Source: Verrucomicrobiota bacterium (lineage in GTDB: Bacteria > Verrucomicrobiota > Kiritimatiellia > SS1-B-03-39 > UBA6053). From it: 64,000 nt of DNA. Location of the stretch: assembly GCA_020831625.1 (NCBI GenBank), contig JAFIGD010000003.1, forward strand, positions 113,197 to 177,196, read 5' to 3'. A program made the position numbers and the translations under genes. Shown here piece by piece: positions 25,476-33,735 of the stretch (position 1 is its first letter; each line of letters begins with the position of its first letter). Under the pieces are notes generated by a model, which ran no database searches, was not told the origin of the DNA, and saw nothing but the letters and a program-made list of their open reading frames with translations.

Positions 25476-28400
25476 ATGCAAGCAAAGACCCGCCTTGTTT
25501 CAAGAACAATCCATCAGGACCGGACCGGTTCCGCTCTGTTGGTCACAATTCTGGTGGTGAGCCTGCTGTTGGTGATGGTTCTGGCTTTGTCGGCCGTTGT
25601 GCGGCTTGAATTGCGCAAGGTAACAAATCACCATCATCATCTGCAGGCAAAAGCCAATGCCCGGCTGGGCGCGGATTTGGCCCTGGCGCGGCTGCAGGAA
25701 TGGATGGGTCCTGATGAACGCGTGACCGCACGGGGCGAGCTGTTGACACACGGGGGGGATAATCTTTCCGGGCTGGCGCTTTCCGCAGAGGCCAAACGCC
25801 GGGTGGGGGTGTGGCGGAGCGATGCGTACCGGGAGTTCGACCCCGCCGTTCATGCGGAGGAGGGGTTCATGGGCTGGCTGATTTCCGGAATGGACGGTGC
25901 GGATCACCTGACAAGTCTTATGCCACCCTTGGGCGGGATTCAACTGGTGGGACCGGGGTCGGCGGGAGAGGAGCCGGAGGACCATGTGAACGCGATTCGG
26001 GTTACCTGGGACAGCGGCCGGCAAGGGTATGCCTGGATGGTGGACGATCACGGGTTGAAGGCGAAACTCACGCCCCGGCATCGGAACGTGACCGAAGGGA
26101 ACCCGGAGGGCGGGGGTGTCATTCCCGGCGCGTACCCTTTGGACCGGTTGAACGCTTTTTCTGAAACGGAATGGATGGACCCGGAAGGACTCGAAAAGGT
26201 GAACTCCCTTCGGGATTTGGTTCTTCTGGGCGCGGAGGGAGAGGTGGTCGGCCAACGGTTTTACGACTTTACCACGGTGTCACTGGGGGTGCTTTCGGAC
26301 AACCGGAACGGCGGGCTGAAGCGGGATTTGACGATTGCGTTTGAAAATGAAACCGTTTTTTCCCGCGTATTTCCGAATGATGATCAGACCCGGTATCTTT
26401 TACTGGATCCGGCAAAACGCCTGTTGACCGCCGATTTGCGGAACAACGGGTATATTCACTGGGATATTTTCCGTGATTACTACAACATGAAGGATCACAT
26501 TGTCCGGTTCAACGGCATGGATGCCCTGGATGTGCACACCTTTGATAAGACGGACCTTTTCCAAGGCACCCACGCCATCGCGAGAGGCCGACTGGCTCCT
26601 CATGAAATGGGCCCCGCCCGGAATCCTTCTTCGCAACGGGAGCAACCCTACGGTGACCTTCGTGTCTCGACAGGCACGAATACCTCCGGGGCGTACAAGC
26701 ACAACCATTTCGCGTCCATTTTTTCGTTTATGCAGCAAACCGCCTGGGTGGAATACGTCCACCCGGAACCGGTTGAAGACGGCGGAGATCCCGGCCCCGG
26801 GAGGCTGAGCACCCATGTTCAAATTTGGACCTCGCTTTACAACCCCTACAACATCGGCATGGTCATACAGGGAACCGCGTCCAGAGGTCCGCGGATCCAT
26901 AATTTTCCGCAAGTGTATTTTCACATTCCCGAAGTGGTCATGACCAGTGGTCCCAACCGCTTCGCGAGCGAGCCGGGCGCACAGGGTTTCAGGCCCTGGG
27001 CCTCCGGCGGGGCCAGCCGGGAATCCCACGCCCAGTCACCCGCGTTACTTGGCCCCGGCCGCAGTCAGGTTTATGGGGTGGAGCAAACGGGAGAGAGCAT
27101 CCAAATGGGGAACTCCCAACTCTTCGGTCCCAACGTTCGGGAAAATATTCAAGCGAATGCAAGGGAATCTTATTCCATCGTGCCGTTTGAGGAGTCTGGG
27201 CTGGTGAATCTCAGGGTTATGTTCAGGGTGCTTCGGGATTCTCAGTCTGAAACCCTAATGCATGGTGCGGATTGGCATCCTCCCCATCCCGTGCTCGGCG
27301 ACACGGAGATTAGCCAAGTGATTTATTCCCCCTTTGTTTGGGATCCCGACCAAAGATTTTCCGCAAAAACCTATCATGAAGAGGTCCCCTGGGAGGAATT
27401 GAACGAAAACCTGAAATTCAGCGTGCAGATGAACCTCCGCACCACCCGCGAGTCCCCGAACGACGCGCTGCGTCCGCTCATCGACGCCAACATCCGGGCA
27501 CCCTGGGTGAATCCGCGCTGGGATTCCTCTCTGCCGGTCCTGCTTTCGGCGCCCGCCGTCTATTCCGGCGCCAACCAGGGCGAACCCGACCAGGAATTTC
27601 CGCAGATGGAACCCGGGGGCGGCGGAACTGGATTCTCGTTTATGGGCGCGGACACCACGCTCCCGGGTGGGCATGCCCGGATGGTGTTGTTCGATATCCC
27701 GCGGGAGGATCTGGTCTCGCTGGGGCAACTGCAACATGCCTCCGCGGGGCGCTTCAGCTACGAGCCCAGTTATATCGCCGGGAATTCCTATGCCAATCCG
27801 CGCATTCCCAGAAATAACTGGCGGGCATCCATCACGGACTCCTTCAGTCCGCGCCACAATCTCAATTCAAGGATTTCGGGAAGCTTCAATCTGTATGATG
27901 CCTCCTATCTGGTGAATGAGATGCTGTGGGATCGGCATGTGTTCACAACGCTTCCTCAGGTGCGGAGCAATTATACGCCCGGAGAGCCGGAGTACGAATT
28001 CCCCCTGCTTCTCAGCGGCGAACAGGTTTTGCCCAACCCCCGGTTCATCCCCTACGTGCCCGGGGGGTCTGAATTCTCAGAATCGGTTTTGCGGGACACC
28101 GGCGATGAGGACGGGACAGAGGGCTCATTTTTTCATAATGCGGGACATCTTCTGGTCGACGGCCCTTTCAATGTGAACTCCACTTCGGTGGAGGCCTGGG
28201 AGGCCTTTTTGACCGGGACGCTGGAACTGCCTGTTCAGGAGGTGAACGAACAGGGCGAGATCACCGGGTTCCGATCCACGCGTGAGGAGCGGGTGCGGTT
28301 TCCGCGGGTGAAATCCGTTTTCGGTTCGGATATGGACCGGAATGCGCCGGATGAGAATTATTGGACGGGATTCCGGTCCCTGCGGCAGGCGGAGGTGCGC

Positions 28401-28898
28401 GCTCTCGCGGAGGAAATCGTGAACCAGGTTCGCCGCCGCGGTCCGTTTCTGAACATGGGCCAGTTTGTGAACCGGATGTTGGTGAACAATGAGCTGGGGG
28501 ACGCGGGGGTGCTGCAGGCGGCTTTGGACTCCACGGTGAACCAGGGGTTAAGCACGGCGTATGAACTCCCGGCCGGCGGCGCGGGCGGGTCGGGCACCCA
28601 GGGCGCGGGTTTTCCGGGACAGCTTTTGCAGGGGGATTTGCTGCAGGCGCTGTCGCCGATGATGTCTGTCCGTTCGGACACGTTCGTGATCCGCTCCTAC
28701 GGGGAGGTGCGGGACGGGACCGGGGGAGGGGCCCACGCCCGCGCCTGGTGCGAGGTTCTGGTGCAGCGGGTTCCCGACCCGGTTCGCCCGCCCGACGGCG
28801 GTGTCTCCACCCTGGCCGACTTGAGCCATCCGCCCGGCCCCTTCGGCCGCCAATTCCGTATCCTTTCCTTTCGGTGGCTGCATGAAAATGAAATTTAA
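25476..28898 (+). CDS. Very large pilin/PilX-like protein (Verru_Chthon cassette A-like)
   Basis: A 1140-residue protein. The basic N-terminus is followed by a single hydrophobic helix with a type IV pilus-like start (RTGSALLVTILVVSLLLVMVLALSAVV). The segment LRKVTNHHHHLQAKANARLGADLALARLQEWMG then resembles the helix of PilX-type minor pilins. The remaining 1000 residues look like a large extracellular domain rich in Pro, Gly and aromatic residues. It resembles the Verru_Chthon cassette A family, but the usual B, C and D partners are absent. It is the first gene of an operon with ExbB/ExbD. It probably is a surface or secretion component; exact function unknown. Confidence 0.7.
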   Translation: MQAKTRLVSRTIHQDRTGSALLVTILVVSLLLVMVLALSAVVRLELRKVTNHHHHLQAKANARLGADLALARLQEWMGPDERVTARGELLTHGGDNLSGLALSAEAKRRVGVWRSDAYREFDPAVHAEEGFMGWLISGMDGADHLTSLMPPLGGIQLVGPGSAGEEPEDHVNAIRVTWDSGRQGYAWMVDDHGLKAKLTPRHRNVTEGNPEGGGVIPGAYPLDRLNAFSETEWMDPEGLEKVNSLRDLVLLGAEGEVVGQRFYDFTTVSLGVLSDNRNGGLKRDLTIAFENETVFSRVFPNDDQTRYLLLDPAKRLLTADLRNNGYIHWDIFRDYYNMKDHIVRFNGMDALDVHTFDKTDLFQGTHAIARGRLAPHEMGPARNPSSQREQPYGDLRVSTGTNTSGAYKHNHFASIFSFMQQTAWVEYVHPEPVEDGGDPGPGRLSTHVQIWTSLYNPYNIGMVIQGTASRGPRIHNFPQVYFHIPEVVMTSGPNRFASEPGAQGFRPWASGGASRESHAQSPALLGPGRSQVYGVEQTGESIQMGNSQLFGPNVRENIQANARESYSIVPFEESGLVNLRVMFRVLRDSQSETLMHGADWHPPHPVLGDTEISQVIYSPFVWDPDQRFSAKTYHEEVPWEELNENLKFSVQMNLRTTRESPNDALRPLIDANIRAPWVNPRWDSSLPVLLSAPAVYSGANQGEPDQEFPQMEPGGGGTGFSFMGADTTLPGGHARMVLFDIPREDLVSLGQLQHASAGRFSYEPSYIAGNSYANPRIPRNNWRASITDSFSPRHNLNSRISGSFNLYDASYLVNEMLWDRHVFTTLPQVRSNYTPGEPEYEFPLLLSGEQVLPNPRFIPYVPGGSEFSESVLRDTGDEDGTEGSFFHNAGHLLVDGPFNVNSTSVEAWEAFLTGTLELPVQEVNEQGEITGFRSTREERVRFPRVKSVFGSDMDRNAPDENYWTGFRSLRQAEVRALAEEIVNQVRRRGPFLNMGQFVNRMLVNNELGDAGVLQAALDSTVNQGLSTAYELPAGGAGGSGTQGAGFPGQLLQGDLLQALSPMMSVRSDTFVIRSYGEVRDGTGGGAHARAWCEVLVQRVPDPVRPPDGGVSTLADLSHPPGPFGRQFRILSFRWLHENEI

Positions 28899-29595
28899 AC
28901 GTCTGTTTTTTCCGTCCCGGGCTTTTTGGGTTTTGTTTCTGTGGATGTACGTTTTCACGCTCGCCGCGGAGGAGGAGCCCGTTCCCCTGCGGCTGCGGAC
29001 GCTGCTGGTGGAGCGCGCAGAGCCGGAGCACCTTTATTGGAGAGGTGAAGAGGCATTCATCCGGAACCGGGTTTCGCATGTGCAGCCTTCTCCCTGGGTG
29101 GAGATTCCCCGCCGGGATCCCCTGCCGGTGTACGACAGCCCGCCCGACCCGCATACCGGGCAAGCCCCCCCTCCCGCCGCGACCATCGCTCTCCCGCCCG
29201 ATACGGATCACATCCTCGTCCTGGTGTTCGATGCTTCCGAATCCGGGGAGCGGCGGTATGTCGCGGTTCCCGATGAGGATCCCGCCCGCGGCGATCCGGC
29301 GGTATGGCGTTTGATGAACACGACATCCTCGCCCATTCTTCTGCAAATCGGAGAGGGCAATGACCCGGTGTTGATTCAGCCCGTTTCCCTTCGTTATTTG
29401 AATGTCGGAAATGTCGGAACCGCCGGCGCGGCTGTGACCGCCGCCGCCCGCATTGAAGGCGAGGCTCAATTGTTTCACTCCACCTATTGGCCCGTCTATG
29501 ACGACCGGAAAGTCCTGGTACTCTTCACTATGGGGAATAACACCATTCTTTTGCGCCGCATCACCGAGCGGATCCGCCCAGCCGTCCGTCCATAA
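28882..29595 (+). CDS. Secreted protein of unknown function in the ExbBD operon
   Basis: A 237-residue protein with an N-terminal signal peptide (KRLFFPSRAFWVLFLWMYVFTLAAEE). A proline-rich middle (RRDPLPVYDSPPDPHTGQAPPPAA) separates it from a beta-rich C-terminal half (DHILVLVFDASESGERRYVAVPDED). No known family was recognised. It overlaps the 3' end of the pilin-like gene by 17 bases, which suggests they are made together. It may be a periplasmic partner of that protein. Confidence 0.65.
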   Translation: MKMKFKRLFFPSRAFWVLFLWMYVFTLAAEEEPVPLRLRTLLVERAEPEHLYWRGEEAFIRNRVSHVQPSPWVEIPRRDPLPVYDSPPDPHTGQAPPPAATIALPPDTDHILVLVFDASESGERRYVAVPDEDPARGDPAVWRLMNTTSSPILLQIGEGNDPVLIQPVSLRYLNVGNVGTAGAAVTAAARIEGEAQLFHSTYWPVYDDRKVLVLFTMGNNTILLRRITERIRPAVRP

Positions 29596-29649
29596 TAATC
29601 TCATCAATACAACCCGTATTCTTCCTCCATCCCGAACATGACTTGACCT

Positions 29650-30441
29650 ATGCTTATGAAAAACATCAGATTTGTCCCTATTTTTGTCTTGCTGGCCTTG
29701 ATTCCGCCGGCCTCCTTTCACAGTTTTGCACAGGAACCGTCCCCGCCCACCGAGGTGTCGGACAGCGTTCCGGCCGACACCATCACCGGCATTGACGCTT
29801 TGACTGAAAAACTCCGGGGCAGCGGCAAGACCGGAATGGCGCTTTTCGTCATTTCCATTGTCGGCTTTTCGTTCGCGTTTGACCGCCTGTACCATTTGCG
29901 GAAATCAAAAATCACTCCTGCGGGCCTGGCCGCCGAGGCGGACAAGTGCTGGAACGCCGGGGATATAGACGGATTGAAGACCCTTGCCTCCCAAAGTAAC
30001 TCCACGCTGGGCCGGGCCATCCTCGTCATTGCGGATCACCGGGATTCTCCACGGGCGGATGTGACGACCATGGCCGGAGACACCGCCAGCCGGGAGATCC
30101 GGTATCATCTGCAGTGGGCGTATCCGCTGGCGGTGGTGGCCACGATCAGTCCTTTGCTCGGGCTGTTCGGAACCGTATACGGAATGATCGGCGCCTTTGA
30201 ATCCGTCGCCCTGGCCGGGGAAATGGGGGATCCCTCCATTATGGCCGGTGATATTTCCTTCGCGCTGATCACCACCGCGCTCGGTCTGGTGATCGCAGTG
30301 CCCGCGCTGGCCTGTTATCACTTTTTCCGGGTTCGCACCCACATGCTCGCCCTGGGTCTGGAAGGGCAGTTGAGCCATTTGATCAGCCGGTGGTTCGCCC
30401 TTCCGCCCGCAGGCGCCACCACCATCGAACCGGGAGCATAA
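29650..30441 (+). CDS. exbB: MotA/TolQ/ExbB proton channel family protein
   Basis: A 263-residue ExbB-type motor subunit. A cleavable-looking signal sequence (MLMKNIRFVPIFVLLALIPPASFHSFAQ) precedes three membrane helices. The TolQ/ExbB core is GDTASREIRYHLQWAYPLAVVATISPLLGLFGTVYGMIGAF, followed by IMAGDISFALITTALGLVIAVPALACYHFF. Together with ExbD it should turn the proton-motive force into movement across the envelope. It ends 2 bases before exbD. An alternative start two codons on (29656) is possible. Confidence 0.9.
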   Translation: MLMKNIRFVPIFVLLALIPPASFHSFAQEPSPPTEVSDSVPADTITGIDALTEKLRGSGKTGMALFVISIVGFSFAFDRLYHLRKSKITPAGLAAEADKCWNAGDIDGLKTLASQSNSTLGRAILVIADHRDSPRADVTTMAGDTASREIRYHLQWAYPLAVVATISPLLGLFGTVYGMIGAFESVALAGEMGDPSIMAGDISFALITTALGLVIAVPALACYHFFRVRTHMLALGLEGQLSHLISRWFALPPAGATTIEPGA

Positions 30442-30442
30442 G

Positions 30443-30889
30443 ATGCGGCTGGATCTTGAAGACGGCGACGACATTATGGTCGACATGGGCCCGCTGCTTG
30501 ACTGCGTGTTTCTGTTGTTGATATTCTTTCTGGTGTCCACCACCATGAAAAAACCGGAACAGATTATTCCCGTGGAACTTCCGGAACCCGCAATCTCCTC
30601 CGTGGCCGGCAGTGCGTTGAACGTGCAGCTTCTCGTGGTGGATGCCGGGGGGAACTTTTACTGGGGCGCGACCCCGATCAGTCAGAAACAACTGCACCAG
30701 CATCTTAAAGAGTGGGGGGAAACCGATCCGGACCGGCATCTCCGCATCCGGGTGGACCGGAACGCGCCCTCCCGCTTTCTGGTGCAGGTCCTGGATTTAT
30801 GTGCCTATGAAGGCCTGACAAATTATGCTCTTCACACCCAGGACCGCAACGCCCCCCACGCAAATGAAACGCAGGCGCACCGTCCATGA
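30443..30889 (+). CDS. exbD: ExbD/TolR-type biopolymer transport protein
   Basis: A 148-residue ExbD-type protein with one membrane helix (MGPLLDCVFLLLIFFLVSTTM) containing the essential proton-carrying aspartate (Asp20). The periplasmic domain reads RHLRIRVDRNAPSRFLVQVLDLCAYEGL, a normal ExbD fold. It is tightly coupled to exbB and overlaps the next gene by 4 bases. It works with ExbB as the stator/ion channel. Its usual partner TonB is missing here; the next gene takes the TonB position. Confidence 0.9.
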   Translation: MRLDLEDGDDIMVDMGPLLDCVFLLLIFFLVSTTMKKPEQIIPVELPEPAISSVAGSALNVQLLVVDAGGNFYWGATPISQKQLHQHLKEWGETDPDRHLRIRVDRNAPSRFLVQVLDLCAYEGLTNYALHTQDRNAPHANETQAHRP

Positions 30890-31917
30890 AAAATTTAAAA
30901 CCCGGCGATACCCCGTTTGCGGAACCCGAAAGCCGCCGATGGATTTGGATTGTCCCCTCGGTGCTCCTGCACGTCCTGATTCTCGGAGTGTGGCTGATGC
31001 AACCCGAAAAGCCCCCGCGCGATCCCGCGCCGCGGAGACTGACCGTCACCCGCGAGCAGGCTGAAAGTCTTCAACAGCACGTGGAGGACGCGAATGTGGT
31101 GCTCCTGCGTCAGAACGTCTCCGAGTTGCAGGCCATCAAAACCGCCATGGCCTCGATCCGCGACAGCCGCATGGAGCGGCTGCGTGACTTTGAGACGGTG
31201 CGGGTGCGGGAGGCCCCCCTGGAGGCCATGGACACGTTCAACCGATTTCTCGCTCTGCAGCCGACAATCATAGGATTGTATCAGGAGTTGAAAGACGCCA
31301 TTTTAGTGGCGGAGGCGGAAACGCCCGACGCGGAGACGGCGCGCACCGGGGAAGGTCTGGAGGCCGCCATGCCCGCCCTGCGTGAACTCGGGGGATTGCG
31401 TGGAAACGTGCTGAGCATTCAGCGAACGCTGGCCCGGGAAATGTCTCAGGCGCTTGCGTTGTTGAACACCGGGGAAACCCAACTGGAATGGATGACACGT
31501 CCGGAGGTCGCCGGCAAACGGTCCGAACTGAATTTGGCCATGGAGCGGGCGGTGGCGTTGATGGAGCAACTCTCGGGATCCGTGAACGCCGCCTATGACG
31601 CGGGATGGGCTTTGACGGAAGTGCTCCGGAACGCCAATATGTTTGTCAACCGCCTCAAGCGGTATGACGAACACATGCGTGAACGGTTGGAACGGGAGGC
31701 TGAACAGGGACCCCTGACCTCCAGTCCTCCGGATTGGTTGGTGAACGACGCGAACGTGGTGAAAAACCGTCTGGGCCGGATTCTGGACACCTCGCCGCAA
31801 TACGGCCTGATTCCGGATGCGGTTCAGGCGCAGGAGGAGGTCACCCGCCACGTGTCGGATTTGCTGGAGATGATCGCCGGTGCCGGCGATCAACCCTCAT
31901 TGGGAGGAACGGAATGA
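30886..31917 (+). CDS. Single-pass periplasmic coiled-coil protein in the TonB position
   Basis: A 343-residue protein with one N-terminal membrane helix (WIWIVPSVLLHVLILGVWLM) followed by a short PEKPPRDPAPRR segment, as in TonB. The remaining 280 residues are almost entirely helical and coiled-coil-like (VTREQAESLQQHVEDANVVLLRQNVSELQAIKTAMASIRDSRM). There is no TonB C-terminal domain (no YP motif). Being adjacent to exbBD and translationally coupled on both sides, it could be the force-transmitting element of the motor, but this is only inferred. Confidence 0.65.
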   Translation: MKNLKPGDTPFAEPESRRWIWIVPSVLLHVLILGVWLMQPEKPPRDPAPRRLTVTREQAESLQQHVEDANVVLLRQNVSELQAIKTAMASIRDSRMERLRDFETVRVREAPLEAMDTFNRFLALQPTIIGLYQELKDAILVAEAETPDAETARTGEGLEAAMPALRELGGLRGNVLSIQRTLAREMSQALALLNTGETQLEWMTRPEVAGKRSELNLAMERAVALMEQLSGSVNAAYDAGWALTEVLRNANMFVNRLKRYDEHMRERLEREAEQGPLTSSPPDWLVNDANVVKNRLGRILDTSPQYGLIPDAVQAQEEVTRHVSDLLEMIAGAGDQPSLGGTE

Positions 31918-33617
31918 ACAGCATGGTTTTTAAAAGGATTTTATTGGCGTTTCTGCTTCTGGCGGGGACGGCGGCCGCGCAGTCCGCGCAGTCCGCGGAT
32001 GACGCGCAGGCCCGCATGCTTCTTTCGGGCCTCCGGCTGCACGAAGTGCGGGAGAATGCTCCCGCCGGGGATTTAGGGGTGTATGACGCGTACCGGCAGG
32101 CGCAGGAGCTTGAAGCGGAAATCGTCGAGATGTACCGGGAAATCCGCGCGGCCGAGCTGTCGCTTGTCCAGCGTCAAACCCTGGCGCGCTCGCTCGAATC
32201 CACCCTGATCCCGCTCAGTGAGCGCCGGGAAGTCGACCGGGCACTCCTGACCGACAGGGCCGGAGATGCAGAGGCGGTAACGGAATTTCAGCGGGAGCTT
32301 GGCGTGGTGATGCGGGAGACCGGTGCGATTGTCGCCAACGCCGAGGAACTGCTGAACAGTCTGCTTCGGGAAATGCCGGAGGAGACCGACGCGGAAGTGG
32401 TGGACGTTGAGATGCCGGACCCGGAACAGCACGCACATCAGGGATCCGCGCTTCAGGAGATCCTTGAACGCGCGCTCGCCGAAGTGGACCAGACACTGGA
32501 GGCCGTGCAGGAGGAACTCGGGGCCGCCAAAGAGCAGGTGCGTGAAGCCATGGAGGCCTCCGCTGAAGCGTTGGAGGCCGGAGAGCCGGAGCCGGCGGAA
32601 TTGGCCGAGCTGGCGGAACTCGATGCGAAGATCGATGTTGCGATGGAGATGGTTGTGGAAATCGTCGAGAAACAAAAACAGGAAGAGGAGGTGTCGGAGG
32701 CGCACATCGAAAAAGCGGAGGCCCTGGTGGCGGAAATCCGCGAGGCGCTCGCGGCGGTGATGGAGGCAGACCACGCGGCGCCCGAAGCGCCAGAGCACCA
32801 GGCCGCCAAGGACCATACCGGTCAGGCGGTCAAAAAGATGCTGGCGGCGCAGGAGGCCGCTACGGCGGTGGCGGAGGTCCTGGCGGACATTCGTGAAACG
32901 GCCGGAATGCCCGCCGCGCCCGGCTCTGAAACCCAACGGGCCGCTGATGAGGCTATTCTTCAAAGGCAAACCCTGGAGGAGCACGCGCATGCCCGCTCCG
33001 GGAAATGGATTGATCTCACCGCGCAAATGCGGGGGCGGGATTTGACGATCCCGCCGGTGGAGGTTCCCCCCGGTCAGCGTCCGGCCCTGTGGCAGGATTG
33101 GCAGGCGCTTGAAGAGGCACCCTCCGTCCGGATCATCCGTGCCGGGAGTCCGCGCGAAAGCGGATGGCTTTTCGTGGGCGACTGGTATGTGCTCAGCCGC
33201 TATGACAATCCTCACCGGGCCAACCTCCAAAAAGTGTACCCCCCGGAATCGATTCTGGACCTCGACGCCCGGTATCGGAGCGAGGACGGCAAACCCATGC
33301 GGTGGGAGTATGAAAGTTTTCTTCCTCCCATGATCGTTCCATATGGATGGGAATCCTGGAAAATCTATTACTTTTACACCGAACTCAGGTTCGAGGAGGA
33401 AACCGAAGTGTGGCTGGCGATCGGCAGCGACGACCGCTCGGATGTCTGGATCAACGGCATGCCGGTCTGGCACAGTTCGGACGAACATAAAAACTGGCGT
33501 CCGGACGAGGGATTCCGCAAAGTGGTGTTCCGGGAAGGCCGGAATGATGTGCTGGTCCGCCTCGAAAACGGGCAGCATGCCCTGGGTTTTTCGATGTTTA
33601 TGAACCTTTCGCCCTGA
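31914..33617 (+). CDS. Secreted coiled-coil protein with a C-terminal beta-sandwich domain
   Basis: A 567-residue protein with a signal peptide (FKRILLAFLLLAGTAAAQS). Residues 25-370 are Ala/Glu-rich and predicted as long coiled coil (for example LEAVQEELGAAKEQVREAMEAS). Residues 430-567 look like a PA14- or sugar-binding-like beta-sandwich, with WKIYYFYTELRFEEETEVWLAIGSDDRSDVWINGMPVWHS. A GGAGG precedes ATG 31914, which overlaps the previous stop (ATGA). It is the last gene of the ExbBD operon and may span the periplasm toward a glycan-binding surface. Confidence 0.65.
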   Translation: MNSMVFKRILLAFLLLAGTAAAQSAQSADDAQARMLLSGLRLHEVRENAPAGDLGVYDAYRQAQELEAEIVEMYREIRAAELSLVQRQTLARSLESTLIPLSERREVDRALLTDRAGDAEAVTEFQRELGVVMRETGAIVANAEELLNSLLREMPEETDAEVVDVEMPDPEQHAHQGSALQEILERALAEVDQTLEAVQEELGAAKEQVREAMEASAEALEAGEPEPAELAELAELDAKIDVAMEMVVEIVEKQKQEEEVSEAHIEKAEALVAEIREALAAVMEADHAAPEAPEHQAAKDHTGQAVKKMLAAQEAATAVAEVLADIRETAGMPAAPGSETQRAADEAILQRQTLEEHAHARSGKWIDLTAQMRGRDLTIPPVEVPPGQRPALWQDWQALEEAPSVRIIRAGSPRESGWLFVGDWYVLSRYDNPHRANLQKVYPPESILDLDARYRSEDGKPMRWEYESFLPPMIVPYGWESWKIYYFYTELRFEEETEVWLAIGSDDRSDVWINGMPVWHSSDEHKNWRPDEGFRKVVFREGRNDVLVRLENGQHALGFSMFMNLSP

Positions 33618-33637
33618 TCCGGATTTTCTTTTTTCAG

Positions 33638-33683
33638 TTGACTCCCTAAACCCGCTCTTTATTGAAACAGTTCCGCAATTAAC
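33638..33683 (+). promoter_or_regulatory. Promoter and operator copy 2 (GH16)
   Basis: A TTGACT box at 33638-33643 precedes operator AACAGTTCCGCAATTAAC at 33666-33683, with the central CG 31 bases from the -35 box. The -10 sequence at 17 bases spacing is weak (ATTGAA). It would control the GH16 gene starting at 33736. Confidence 0.65.
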
Positions 33684-33735
33684 AACTTTGTGAAAACGGC
33701 AAACACCCCGAACCCCTCAGAATAGGCTATTCAAT

